The notes under the pieces were generated by a model. The model was given only the letters and a program-made list of their open reading frames with translations, searched no databases and was not told where the DNA came from. A stretch of DNA of 64,000 nt from Argopecten irradians (Eukaryota; Mollusca; Bivalvia; Pectinida; Pectinidae): the NCBI RefSeq assembly GCF_041381155.1, contig NC_091141.1:27153828-27217827 (forward strand), written 5' to 3'. Below, piece after piece: positions 32,953 through 45,309 of this stretch (position 1 is its first letter; each line of letters begins with the position of its first letter). The translations under genes were made by a program, and so were the position numbers.

Positions 32953-33841
32953 ATTGTGTTGTAGAAAAGAGGGGCAGTCTGCTCAGCAGATATGTTTTAC
33001 ACAAATACAGCATTGAAATACTTTAAAAGTTATAGTTTTCGTTACTTTTCGCTTATTTCAATATCAAGAACTCTACTCAAATCTATTTACACACTTACAT
33101 AGAAATAAGTGCAAATCTTGACAAACGACTGATTCTATAAGACTGTTAACCACTTTACTTCGCGTCGACATTTTTTTTAACTTATTCGACCAAGGGGTCT
33201 GACTTGTCAATCGTTCACTTACATATACGTTTATGCAATTATTAGTGAAACTCGCGTTCGGGGCCTTTTCAGAAGATTACTCGAAAACTTGTTTCTCGCG
33301 AAAAGTGGGTTACAGAAGATGGACATCACGAAAATTATCATTCGCAAAGAGAATGAAAACAGACTTTGAGAAAATATTCACAGTATTCACAGTACCGTTT
33401 CCGTTTAACTTGTTTTGGTTGAAAACATGTTAAAAGACCTTTTCACCTCCATATGTGTATGACTACACACTGTATGTAGGAAAATCATATCAGTTGTCAA
33501 GGTGATCAATAACAGCTCTTTGATTTTCTCAAATATCTGTTTACCTCATGATATATTTCTGTTTACATTTTTGTTTCCAACAAATTGTTCAGACCCTGCT
33601 TACATTACATACTGAAGATTATCTTTGTGATCATAAACATTGTTATAACGAACATTTGTGAGTAATGTTTTTGTCGTTTGTATTTATTCTAGAACATTTT
33701 TTTAGACTTTTCGTATATAACCATTATGCCATAGTAGTATAACTCATGAACATAATTTGATTTATTAAAAATATGTGTACCATGTATATATATTTTGAAT
33801 TAAGAAAGAAGATTCTTTCTGAAACAAAATAGAATTGTGTA
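32953..33841. other. 3' flank of the lectin gene, non-coding
   Basis: No further exon or clear poly(A) signal was recognised in the first 300 bases. A 66-codon frame at 33233 has no domain and is probably chance. Confidence 0.4.
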
Positions 33842-34491
33842 ATTCAATCACTTCGTGTTATCAGAGTAAACTCACCCCTGAAATTTCAGAATGGACTAAT
33901 CTAGTCTTTGATTTTGAAGAGTCATAATGTGTTTTCAGGGGTGAAAGACCTTTTCATACACAATCACTACTCGAACATATGTTTTGGATTTCCTTAATTG
34001 TAAGTTGGTCCTTAGTGATTTGAGCAGTCGACATACCGTTAAACAAAAATATTGTACTTTATAGTGTGTTCAAATATAAAACCTAATCGTTCATCCAAGT
34101 CAAGTTCCAATGTCTGATTTGATGTGAGTATAGAAAAGTAAATGTTAATTCTAAATTATTCCAATAAAGGAATCATTTAAAAAGGATAGATAGGTACTTA
34201 GTATTCGAATAGAGTTAAACTAGTTAGGATATTTTGAGCAGGGATATTTTCGAATATGAGTATGAATTATTGTTTAATAATAGTAATAAAAAATCATAGC
34301 ATATTGTCATTTGTTAGGGAGTATTATTATTCTGTAAAGTATTAGTTGAACTTGAAAATCTATAACTCGAAGACAATGTTTAACTTTTCCACCCCTGAAA
34401 ACACATTTAGACTCTTCAAAATCAAAGACTAGATTAGTCCATTTTGAAATTTCAGTGATGATTTTACTCTGATAACTCGAAGTGATTGAGT
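33842..34491. mobile_element. MITE with about 106-bp terminal inverted repeats and TA flanks
   Basis: The left arm (33842-33947) begins ATTCAATCACTTCG and ends near TTTTCAGGGGTGAAA. The right arm (34386-34491) is its inverted partner, with about 90% identity by eye. The element is flanked by TA on both sides (33840-33841 and 34492-34493), as expected for Tc1/mariner-type TA target sites. The 440-bp interior has no transposase frame, so it is non-autonomous. The family assignment rests only on the TA duplication. Confidence 0.7.
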
Positions 34492-35517
34492 TAACGTGGA
34501 ATGACCATATACGACCAACAGATTTTATTAGATGTTTTCACAACAATCCTTTTATTGCTTTACCTGAAATCAATAAAATGTGTTTTGTTCTTACTCCAGG
34601 ATTGATCCCACTTCATCTTGTTGATAAAGTAAAACAGTATTACCGCGCCTAAAAGACCATATTCTCGTATGATATCCTTTAATTGGTTCATTAGATTGTC
34701 TATATAACTCTACAGTGTTTGTAACTTCTCTTGACGTCGTTAACTGCTATTTTAGTTCAGATATTATCAAAGCAACCAAAATTGTAATGATTAATCGATT
34801 ACAACGTTGTATAAACTGTCACTTCGATTTTGTTCACAGTATTCGAAATATTATATCTCCGAGCTTAAATCATAAGATGTATAGATATATTTGAGCCAAA
34901 CCAACAAGTATAGATATACATGTACATATATTATAGGAGTTGCTAGGGGATCAGCTTGCCAATCAATATTGTTGCCCTCACACAGGACGGATTTCACTAA
35001 ACATACGACAACTTAAAGATGCTCCATCGCAGACGATTAAGTATTTTTCATCAGGCCCAAAACTTACTTTATACCATTACCACCATTGAAAAGTTTGAGT
35101 TTCTAATTTTACTTTAAGTTAAAAATATGAAATTTAATTAATTGCATCCCGAAAAAATTCCGTGGCACTATATCCTATATGGAATGAAGTACTGATTGCG
35201 CATGCACCAAAGGCAACATGAATTATTTTTATAGTATTATTTATACACGATTAAACACCAATTATTGTTCAAATGATCATTATCATTTTTGATGGAGCAT
35301 CTTTAATGCTTTAGAATTCTACATTTTGTTCTTTCCTGGTATGGGTTTGTTTTAAAAACTAACATTTATACCTGTTCCTTTTTCTCTACATTGCAATTAT
35401 TATCACATTATTTTCCATAAACTTATTTGATTGTTACTGATGTGATGTGAGTTGTTGTGATTGGACACAGTTAACTCATCGACTATTTTACGTGCACTGT
35501 AAAAACATACAATTAAT

Positions 35518-35682
35518 AATGGGACTAAATCATGTACCACGTGATGCCAGATAACTTTATTTTTTGTAATCTTCCCGCTGAAATAACGTTAGCGCATTCT
35601 ATTGACGTCATTCCATCACCAATAGAAACAGTAGTCCCAACAGTGATAACAGATATCACGTGGTACGTGAATGAGTCCCATT
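35518..35682. mobile_element. Short MITE, about 165 bp
   Basis: Ends are inverted: AATGGGACTAAATCATGTAC with CACGTGAT on the left, and ATCACGTGG with TACGTGAATGAGTCCCATT on the right. The arms are about 28 bp. The interior is AT-rich with no coding potential. A clean target-site duplication could not be separated from the palindrome. Confidence 0.6.
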
Positions 35683-36284
35683 CCAATGATGTTTTTTGTA
35701 TAGATTGTGTGATTATATTAATTGTATGCTAACAATACATCATTTATTTGTGTAATAAAATCCATTTTCATCAGAAATGACCAGGTTTTCATTTCCGTTT
35801 ATATATTTACACTGGAACCGAAAACACACGATAAAAAAGTTCATTTAATATTCATATAGCGTCAACATAGTGACGTCACTGATCAGTATGTTTTAAAAGA
35901 TACAATTGGTTTCTTATGTTAAATCTGAAAATTATCTTTATATCAATATCCTTGATATTAAAGCACATAGTATATCTAATGTTAATGTATCATGTTACAC
36001 CTACTCGGATTTTTTATTGGTTGATTATGCTTAACGCACTGTAAAATATTTTATCATTTAAAGACACTCACTAGTATATAAGAAGCTGCTGTGGTGGGCG
36101 CTTGTTTGTTTTAGGATACTGTAGTATGTCCGTGTTGTTTCCTCTTGCAATTTTAATGTAGTACTTTCTTACTTCGTTGAAATATACTGTAAATTAGCTA
36201 TATGTACGTAAAGATAATGTGCGTCGAATAGCGAGGACAAAAAGGGGTAGATCGCCTGATTATCAGTTTATAGCATACTACCAA

Positions 36285-36425
36285 GCCAAGTGTGCTTCAG
36301 ACTGATTGCTCTATCGGCAAGGGATTCAGGAGACACAACACGAACGTACAGCAGTCTCCCAAAACACGCCACACACATAGTCGTAATTATCTTGTTAAAG
36401 AAATAGCCATAGTAGACCCAGGGTC
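36285..36425 (+). repeat. Dispersed repeat fragment
   Basis: Has GGAGACACAACACGAACGTA and CAGCAGTCTCCCAAAACACG, the middle of the 4078 family. It is diverged, with both ends missing. Confidence 0.45.
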
Positions 36426-37339
36426 AAAATCAGAACCCTTCAGATTAGCATTCACAACACACAACGACTAAAATCATCGAGCATGAAGAAAATGAACTTT
36501 TTAAACCAATTGAAATTTCATTCTTATTCGGAGTTTATGGAGAAGATAATGAACATAGAATTTTTATTTGAACTTTTGAGGAATGTTTGAAAAAAAAAAT
36601 CTGTGACGAATCGGGTAATGAACTAACAAATAGACATTAACTGTTTACTGGTTACTTGACGCCACTATTGTATACGTGATTATTGTGTATGCTAAATGAC
36701 TTTCACAGCGCATAAATTATCTTTACGTGACATCTATTAACGGTAACAGAACCACGACCAAAGCAATGCCATTTGTTCATTAGCGATTGTCACATAACAA
36801 CAAAGCAAAGCTTTTGCATCAATAATCACTTGTCTTTTCATGTTCAACTCAATTCGTATGTGAGATTATAAAGCTTTTTATTCAAATTATAAAGTACATT
36901 CGTTAAAATATGTTTGAAGTCGAAAGTATTAATCTAGAGTTAAGATGATTAAGTTCACGGAATCATAATTTGAATTTATGTTTTAAATTACACTTAATCA
37001 AATTGTACTCCTGTACTATGTTTGCAGAATGCCATTGAGTGCAAGCAAAAATTAAGTATATAATTTGTTCAAATCTCATTGTCGAATTTATTTATTATCT
37101 AAAAGTAAATGTATTTGAAGGGGGCAACAGGTGTTGGTCGAGATTGAGAGTCTATGCATTTACATCATTTTCACAAGTCTAGAATAATCTGAATAAAATC
37201 ATCTGTTCGTGGCGTGTTCGTAGAACTACGAAAACGAAGCTATCAACAGATGATTTTAATCAAATTGGTTCTAATAGAGATATTTCGTGGGGGTATGATT
37301 ATTAAAGGGCTTTAATATTCATTGTCATTCATGTATTGG

Positions 37340-37505
37340 TTGCATACACTTCAGTGAGATAGCACTATGAAATGGGCACGACTACAAAGAAACGCCACAT
37401 AAAATATTGCTCTCCCACACACCCTCTCCCAACACATACAAACAAGATATGGTCCTTAAATGGCATTAGGTGATGAGCAACATAGAAACAAATCAAACTA
37501 TCATG
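37340..37505 (+). repeat. Dispersed repeat fragment, highly diverged
   Basis: Recognisable only by order: AGATAGCACTATGAAATGGGC, a CGCCACATAAAATATTGC block, CACACACCCTCTCCC, then GGTCCTTAAATGGC. An old copy of the 4078 family. Confidence 0.35.
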
Positions 37506-38330
37506 CACGGATCAGTTTCAAATCATCCATGTATTAAGCGCTTCTAAAATGCAAACTGAAGCTTACTTATCTCGTTCTTCTATGTCTTGGCTATGATACT
37601 TAAATCCAATGCGTTGTTTATGCTATGTTGTGCCAGCTAACTGAATATGTTGGATGCTTATCCGATTTGGTCATTCAAGGTTTTTTCCATTTGTGCAATC
37701 ATCTATTCTCGGGTAACCTCATGCATTATCTAGGCATTATTTACGTCTATGAAAAAAAAGTTCGTCCGGTTTTGTTGTTGTTTTTATTTATTTTTCTTTG
37801 TCTAAGATTTCATAAATCAAAATGATATTGAGAATAATGTTCATAATGCAATTTGACTAACTCAATACGGTACGAATTAGGCATTAATTTCTGTGTTTTT
37901 ACGAACGTTTACAATAAAACAAATTGATGTGGTGCATTGATATATTAGCTAATAGTTTAATTTGGCCAATGACTCTGTATTATTTAAAATTTCTCACGTA
38001 CAAGTCTTTCAGTCTATGAAAAATTGTCTTCAAACTTCTAATAAAAAGAAATGAGTGTAAAATATGAAATAAAATTATTACCTTATGATAAGCAAACCAA
38101 ACTGTTATGGGTATTATTCTTTTTTCGTTAAGTGTTTTCAGCATGGAATGTTAAAGGTTGTCTCCTAGTCTTATCATCTTTTCAATCATGGTCAGCTGAA
38201 TAAATGTTATACGCCTCACCGTAATGACGCTGTGTCCAATTATCAGTTAATATCTAGAAATGCGATGGTGACGCAAATACAAAAGCGTCAAGAGTATACC
38301 CTTGGAAACGCGTTGATATCACTCTTATAA

Positions 38331-38366
38331 TATATCATATAATATATATTATATGATATAATCCTT
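38331..38366. repeat. AT-rich palindrome
   Basis: ATAATATATCATATAATATA followed by its reverse complement makes a near-perfect AT hairpin of about 36 bp. Nothing nearby suggests a function. Confidence 0.6.
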
Positions 38367-40020
38367 ACCCACACGCACTGTGTAAGTCGATAAAGGTCAG
38401 CATGGCCACTACTTAATATAAGCCATATTATATGTGATTTGATTGAAATGGAATATGTTTGTCGAAAAATATAAGGATGTATGTAGACGTATGATACAGA
38501 TTTTGGAAAGAATATTGGATTTAAGTAATGTAGAATAAAATCGTTACAATTACTAACTTTATATTAATATTCTGATATTAATGTTGATTAGATATTGTAT
38601 TTAGTCTCAAAAATTGATTATACATTTTGTATTATTTTTTTCATATCACGATAAAATAGTGACATAAATGCTTGATTTAACAAAATAAAAATACATGAAT
38701 GTTTAATGTCGATTTCATCGATATCCACTTCGATAGCGTCGTTTTTGTGACATTCTTTGATTTTTTCTATTGAGGTATGAAAGGACAAAATCGGCCAATT
38801 AGGTTGTCGGATATAGTGTAAAAGTAATGAACAATTAATATTTGTATCAATCCAACCAGAAGCACGATGCTGAAAGAACCATAGGTTTTGGAATAGCACG
38901 GCATCGTATCAAAATTATAATCATTCAAGTTTGACTTCATGTTACAAAATAAAGTTATATTTAGATCATGATGAAGCCTATGAAATATTTTCCTGAATAA
39001 TCAACTTATTCATCAATACTATTTATTAGTATTCAAACATTGACTTTTTTGCTTTTCATTCATCGAATTATGACAGAAGAAAAACAAATTTCAAAAAAGC
39101 ATGTTTTGCTATATTCCAAGAAAATACATTGTGAACAACAACACAATTAGATATGATACTACACTACATATTGGTACGCAGTGAGATATTCCGTTTTAGC
39201 ACATAGATTTTTCACCACCTGGGTATGGAAATAGTTACGAAAGCCGATTGGTGTAAATGAAATGTGAAAAAAAGCATAGCGCGAGTATATAATCAGTTTA
39301 GGAAAAATTCAATCTACACACAAATGACGGAATTGTTTAAAGAAAAGTTAATGAAAAAAAGGAAAATACAATATACGCTCTGTAATCCCTCCGGTTTATT
39401 TCGCGGAGTACGGTGAGTAAACCTATACCAGATTTCAATTTAATACTGACACCAACATTGATTTTGTGGAGATGAATAACAACATCAATAAATCTACTTC
39501 TTCAATTTGATGACGAATATTTTACAAGTCTGCATCGACAGAAACAAAAGGTGAAATTCTTAAGAATTCTTCGGTAACGATCAATAATGACAATGTCTGG
39601 CAAGTTCATTACGAAATGAAAATAAAACTGATTTTGTCTCCAAATCAATTTGATAAAGGTAATCATGTACGTCGGTAGACAATGGAATCTAACGGTGATT
39701 TTCAGAAACAATCGTTAAATTGACATTCACTTCACAATTAGTGAGAGTGTTTTTTAGTACAGAGGCACTGATTGGTTCATTAAGTGATTGATTAATTGAT
39801 TGACCGAGTAACTGATTGAATGGGCGATATTAAACGGCCTTGTCTTTAGAGTAGGCCAAACGAATATGACTTGAGGAAGCGCTTTCAATATAATACATAA
39901 TAGAAAGAGTCGTTGAAGTTGATTTTGTTCTATGTCTGTTTACATTAAGGGTCTTTAAGGACGACTGGTGTAAGATATGAAGGAAAGCTGAAGAACCCGG
40001 GGGAATTATCCACTCTACGG
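38367..40020. other. Non-coding, nothing recognised
   Basis: AT-rich sequence with only short chance open frames on both strands. No splice-compatible conserved motif or known repeat was identified. Confidence 0.4.
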
Positions 40021-40027
40021 TCAATAC

Positions 40028-40370
40028 TTTGTTTGTTTGATTATTTTAACGTCCTATTAACAGCCAGGGTTATGTAAGGACGGCCTCCCATGTATGCAGT
40101 GTGTATACGTAGCGTGTGTGAAGTGCGAGGTGCGTGTTTTGGGAGAAGCCCTTTTTATAGTCCTATATTACAGAACTCAAAGCCTTCCACACAGGGGCGA
40201 ACGCTAAACTTAAGGCCAAAAGTGAGGCGGTGTCAAGGGCGGCATTAGGAAAGATAAAATCAGTTAGAGAAAAGATTAAATTCTAAATTTAGTCGCCTTT
40301 TACGATCATGCAATAGGGGCCGCAGGTACAATTCAAACGCCCTACCTGCAGGGACAACCTTCAATACTTG
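40028..40370 (-). repeat. Long copy of the dispersed repeat
   Basis: The reverse complement carries the family tail (GGCTGTTAATAGGACGTTAA) at the low-coordinate end, followed by the CATACATGGGAGGCCGTCC block and the CCAAAACACGCACC block. From about 40190 it continues into a second module (GGGGCGAACGCTAAAC, TAGTCGCCTTTTACGATCATG, GCCGCAGGTACAATTC). That module also occurs at 2190-2290 and 60820-60870. The family is therefore modular and longer than a typical SINE. Confidence 0.5.
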
Positions 40371-40807
40371 GCAACTGCCACACTTGTATTTCGAACTCGT
40401 AACCTAGATTATGTGAAAAGCTATTGATAATATACGAAAATCTTAAGCATTTGTCCATCTTTGGCGATAACAAGCGTTTAAAAGAAACCATACTCTAACT
40501 TGATATAATATAATCTATATAAATATTAAAATTAAAATGAAACTCATCAAAAAGAAAATTCATTATATACATCACAACATGTTGTTTGTAGAGGCTGTTA
40601 ATTACGTTTTATACAAAGGAATGGATGTCTTTCGCGTATTAAAGTATGAGTCATTCTCGGGTAAATATACTCAATAATCTGGCTTATGAATAAGATTGAC
40701 CTCCTTTGGACGGATGTGGCTAAACTACTTTTTTTGTAAAATCTTGAATTGTCCTCAAAAGAGATAGAGAAAATAAATTGAAAATATATGCATACATGTA
40801 TACATAT

Positions 40808-42670
40808 TGAAACGAACTGCTTCCTCGTCTCTACTTGAGGGTTTTTCACTCAAGTCTAAAATACTGGGTTGTGATCACAGATCATCTGATTAGCCAATTA
40901 TTGGAAAGAATAACTCAACGCCTCAATACAAGTTCATACATATAATTCTGGTTCTGCAGATACAGAGTCACAATGTGTAATCATACTCTCTATCACTCTA
41001 ACAACTGTACAATTAGAGTTTATGCCAGAATATAGAAGTTATAAATGGTAGCGAGTACAAATGTACAATTATCTAAGTTGATAGTTAAACTCCCTGTTAT
41101 AATATATGACTTGTCTTTTTATAAAGAAACAACAAAGTGATAACTAAGATGCAATAGCAACAATCGCGACAACAGAATAAAGATAATAGTTACTCAGTAG
41201 ATTTAGTTAGTAGTTTATAGACATTGATCAATATGCATCAATTTCACTATTACAAGATTTCAACCCAAATATCTTGTAATAGATAGTATACAAGAGAACT
41301 CTAGCCTCTTGTATTAACACATGTAATTATCTACAATTATTTATGGAAATTGAGCAATGCATCAATTTCCCTATTACAAGATTCACAATTCCAAACATCT
41401 TGCAATAGAAATACTCAAGGCTTTTAAACCACTGTGTTTGTAATAAATACAACTATTTATAGAAATTGATCAAGTAACAATCAATTTCCCTATTACAAGA
41501 TTAACTATATCTTGTAATAGAAATACAAGAGTACACTAGACTCTTGTATTATCCTATACAAATATTATAGAATTTAAGAATAGTTTATAGAAATTGATCA
41601 AGTAATAATCAATTTCACTATTACAAGATTAACTATATCTTGCATTAGAAATACAAGAGTACACTAGACTCTTGTATTATCCTAAGTACAAACTATTTAT
41701 GGGAATTGATCAAGTCATCAATTCCTCTATTACAAGATTAGGCTCTAAATATCTTGTAATAATCTATTATAAGTTATGCCAACTTTCCTATAATCGATAT
41801 AAGGGAGATAACTCCTGTAGGCCTAGCTACTAATGAACCAAAATGGCGCAAGAATACGTATCCGATGCCGGGAGGAGACGTTAAAAATCACAGTAATCGC
41901 TCCGCCTTATATACCCCTCGGGCGTCCACATTTCCTTATATGGAAAAAGTGGAGGCAATGTGGAGGCAAAGTGGAGGCCCTCCAGACTGTTTACAACAAT
42001 AGCAGTCGTACATTGCCGACGTCACAATATAGTGCCAAAAATGAAAGCACAAAGAAAATGTTATACATAGCGTAAACCAACTGTTTATTGACTGAAAAAT
42101 GTTCTGTGAATACACAAAATATAGTTACAAATATCTGATTCCGTTTCCGAGCCGTATTTAAAAATGTACAAAAAACCAACCGGAACGTCAGCGTCAACAG
42201 TTTCACCGTGAAAGCAGTACAACTGCTTGGACCGAATATGTCTTGAAATCGACCGTTGTACGCCACAAGTACGTATTAAACACATACATTTTGATGAATA
42301 GTATTGTTATTGTCTTAACGATCAATGAATTAAACCATAAGATTGATCATGGAGCTTACATAGACAAAATACCTAATTCAAATTCTGACCGCCTGCTTAG
42401 TCACGATCCAATATGGCGGCTATCGTTGCCAATGACACACTACTTGCCAACAAACTATTTCACATACAATCTATTATCACATACATTTACCATCTGATAG
42501 CATGGTCAGTTAGATAAAAACATTGCCATTTGCCATGTACTGCTAATAATATACAATTCAACCGTTATTACACGTTTATTCCATGTAAACACACCAGGGG
42601 TACAGTTCAGTAACATAAACACACAACAGCTGATCGTGAGTCAGCTGATCTCAAATGAACATTCGTTACA
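40808..42670 (-). repeat. LTR 1 (1863 bp; 3' LTR of the left unit)
   Basis: Direct copy of LTR 2 and LTR 3. It contains the stem-loop repeat array (41219-41766) and a TATA box on the - strand (41906-41913). Just outside its high-coordinate end is a purine-rich tract on the - strand (GAAAGTTGGGGGTAA). Confidence 0.88.
41219..41766 (-). repeat. Five-unit stem-loop repeat array in LTR 1
   Basis: About five units of 110-127 bp, the last one short. A full unit holds three separate hairpins: GAAATTGAT with ATCAATTTC, CTATTACAAGAT with ATCTTGTAATAG, and ATACAAGAGT with ACTCTTGTAT. Loops are 3-20 nt. In the second unit the third hairpin is eroded while the first two remain. The array lies downstream of the TATA box on the - strand, so it should be transcribed as part of the leader or U5. 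Confidence 0.8.
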
Positions 42671-43852
42671 TTACCCCCAACTTTCAAAACGTTGACGTCC
42701 TCGTCAACTAAGTATTAACGCTATAAATAACGAATGTGAATTTATCAAATTCAAAAACACTTCCTGATACTGAGCAACCATTAAACCTTCAGGACTCAAT
42801 AATTAATCTTATACATAAACGTAGATTACAATAATGTTTCCTTCTGTCATTTCTGACCCAAACATACACATACAGCTAACGTGAACTCGTATAGCTCTAT
42901 CCGAGGATTAATACATCCTTCTACTTAATAAGACAAAGAACTTCAACTTCACCCCAACAATAAAGGTAAGTTGTCACATGTCCAGTTCTTGCCGACTTTT
43001 AAAACCACAATATCATAAACATAGTACAAGCATTGTCAAACAATCCTTATTTTACCACGGTTTGAACTTACCAATACCTCCAATGAATTTAATCTTAACA
43101 GTTGCATTATATTTCTCTATTTTTCCATTTAACTTTATATTATATAGAACGTTATCCCTATCCAAACTGTAAGATTTTAACTAAAAATGTCTTCTTTCTT
43201 CAAGCTCCTCGAGTTCGTCCACATCCTACGCATGGTTGTCGAGATCCTCTTCCGATCCATCCAAGGTGGCTCGCCATGGACTCGGGCTGATAGTCACGGT
43301 TCATCTATCTGGCCGGGATAGCTTCGCCAGAACAAGGATCCAGGATATGTAAAACTAAGGATATGTGTAGCCAAGAGTTTCAACCAGTCTCTACCTCGTG
43401 CACAAGGCAACTGCCCCAGACAGTAATGAAGCTGGAATCAACCCACATAGGTCATTCCTCATACCAACTAAATAAAATTATCTTCGTCGTCACATGACCA
43501 AATAAGAAAGACACCCACCCATCTGGGTTAACATCGGTTCCTCTAACGTGTCCCGGTCGGACACGGACTCACTAATAGACATACACTATTTTTCTCTCTC
43601 TCAGACAGCAATAGTCGTTTGATCTTTTTAACTGGGCTACACTATGAATTTCTATCAACCATATACTCAGGACATATAACAAAACTTCCCAGAATCCTTC
43701 TCATTTGTCTGTCGTAAGACAAGAATCATCTTATGTCCTGAGATATTATGTTTGTTTACTAAAATATCAATTCCGAGCTGTATTAAACTCAATATGACTG
43801 GATTCATGTTGTTCGCGTTATTCTTCTCAAGCTCTTTATGACAACCTTTAAT
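42671..43852 (-). other. Internal region downstream of gag, left unit, no pol
   Basis: About 1.18 kb between the gag stop and the 3' LTR. No conserved retroviral-type enzyme motif is visible in any frame of either strand. The longest chance frames are about 64 codons. Confidence 0.6.
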
Positions 43853-45247
43853 TCACTCATCTGCTTTACCAACATTACTTTTATGTTGCAGCCGTTTCCG
43901 GCATTTGTTCCTCTTGTGTCCTGGTATGCCACAAAAGAAACATAATCTTGTCGACTTCGTTCCTTCCTGAAGTGACCTTAGAGTAGCTGGGGTCCCATGG
44001 ATCTGCAATTCATCTATTCTCTCTGCTATTTTCTCTACGATTCTATCGATGGAATATTCGTCTTCTTCCTGAATGTGACGGATGCTGCATGTTGCTCGTT
44101 TTCGTCTCCCAACCCTGAATGTTTCAAGGGATAGTGCAATCCGCACAGCATCTTCGATGGTCTGCACATTGCTTGAATGTACAGACCATTCCATCTCGGT
44201 GTCATTCAGGGCATCTATAAAGCAGTCAATGCTTATCTGTTGTCTAGTCTCTTGGTTTGCAGATGGGTATCCTAGTCTGACTAGTCTTCTAATCTCATGT
44301 GCCAGCTCAGGAAGCGGTTGATCTTTCTTCCTTAATTTTCCTTTTAATTGTGTCTTGTACATGGCTGACATATTTTCAGGCTGAAATCTTGCTGTCAAGG
44401 CTGCGACTAAACTGCTGTAATCCTTGCGTTTTGTAACTTCCAAGTCACTTAAGACACCTTGAGCAGCACCTCTTAAAGCAATTGCCAATTCCAAGGCTTT
44501 GCTTTTGTCGTCCCAACTATTCATTTCAGAGAGAAGTTCAAATTGAACCAAATAGTCTTCCCAATTGTCTTTACCATCATAAGAGGCCGGTTTCCTATAC
44601 TTCTTACTGGTCATTACGTCAAGCTCACTGTGAGATTGGTTACGTACAACATTTCTGCTGGGCAAAATGGGATCCGGATCAACCGGTGAATCCCGAATAA
44701 CAGCACTGTCATGCGCGCGACACCCAGCCCCGCAACCATCAGCAATCCGCCCGTGTGGACACCTGCCAACACAATGGATCTCACTAAGAATTAGTCCTAT
44801 ATCTTGATCCGAGGTGAATAACCGGACAGAAGGATCGGCTTCTCGATATGAAGAAAGTCGATTAGCCCTCTGCATTCCCTCACGGATTTCAGAGCGTCGA
44901 TCACCAGATTCTTCACCTTCACCGGTGCTTGATGACCGAACCCTCACAGAAGCTGTCGTAGCATCTAGCATTTCTTCTAATGCATGTATGCGTCCACGAA
45001 GATTTCCAATTTCCCTCGCCAATGCATCTTCCTGCATGTGTGATCCTGTTGATCTCTGCATGTTGTCCAACATAGAATCCACAGAAGGTAACCTTAATTG
45101 TACGTCACCAGCAGTAGGTGAACTGCATCTGTATTGCGTCCGTGGGAACTGTGTCTTCCCGGCATCGGATGTGGCCATTGGTTCATCTCCCTCAAGGCCT
45201 TGTCCCCTGAGCTCATCTTCGTTCGAATGAATGTCAGTACTGGCCAT
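43853..45247 (-). CDS. gag: Retrotransposon Gag-like protein, left unit, open frame
   Basis: A 464-residue frame starting 62 nt after the 5' LTR (LTR 2). Order of parts: a polar N-terminal region, a short predicted coiled coil (about residues 74-100, LRGRIHALEEML), a Ty3/gypsy-type gag core around YDGKDNWEDYLVQFELLSEM, and one CCHC zinc knuckle at about 436-449 (CFFCGIPGHKRNKC). This is the capsid and RNA-binding polyprotein of an LTR element. It ends with its own stop and no protease or polymerase follows. It looks whole. Confidence 0.88.
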   Translation of the reverse strand: MASTDIHSNEDELRGQGLEGDEPMATSDAGKTQFPRTQYRCSSPTAGDVQLRLPSVDSMLDNMQRSTGSHMQEDALAREIGNLRGRIHALEEMLDATTASVRVRSSSTGEGEESGDRRSEIREGMQRANRLSSYREADPSVRLFTSDQDIGLILSEIHCVGRCPHGRIADGCGAGCRAHDSAVIRDSPVDPDPILPSRNVVRNQSHSELDVMTSKKYRKPASYDGKDNWEDYLVQFELLSEMNSWDDKSKALELAIALRGAAQGVLSDLEVTKRKDYSSLVAALTARFQPENMSAMYKTQLKGKLRKKDQPLPELAHEIRRLVRLGYPSANQETRQQISIDCFIDALNDTEMEWSVHSSNVQTIEDAVRIALSLETFRVGRRKRATCSIRHIQEEDEYSIDRIVEKIAERIDELQIHGTPATLRSLQEGTKSTRLCFFCGIPGHKRNKCRKRLQHKSNVGKADE

Positions 45248-45290
45248 AGTGATTGGTCAAGTAAACTTCTTTAACTGGCTAATATTTGGT

Positions 45291-45308
45291 ATCCCACCGC
45301 TGCCACCA
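45291..45308 (-). other. Primer-binding site, left unit
   Basis: TGGTGGCAGCGGTGGGAT on the - strand begins one base after the LTR end. It is complementary to a tRNA 3' end finishing in CCA, as expected for minus-strand priming. The tRNA species was not identified. Confidence 0.7.
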
Positions 45309-45309
45309 A

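Noticed and set aside
41219-41766. CRISPR-like array of regularly spaced repeats
   Set aside because: The units are contiguous, contain internal hairpins, vary in length, sit inside an LTR of a eukaryotic element, and have no unique spacers.
41833-42075. 80-codon + strand frame repeated in all three LTRs
   Set aside because: It recurs only because the LTR does. It overlaps the LTR promoter on the opposite strand and has no recognisable domain.
42671-43852. Hidden pol domain downstream of gag
   Set aside because: No reverse-transcriptase, RNase H, protease or integrase motif could be seen in any frame. The region is too short for a full pol.
44814-45230. 138-codon open frame on the + strand
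   Set aside because: Antisense shadow of the gag frame; the same shadow recurs at 49315-49731 in the second unit.
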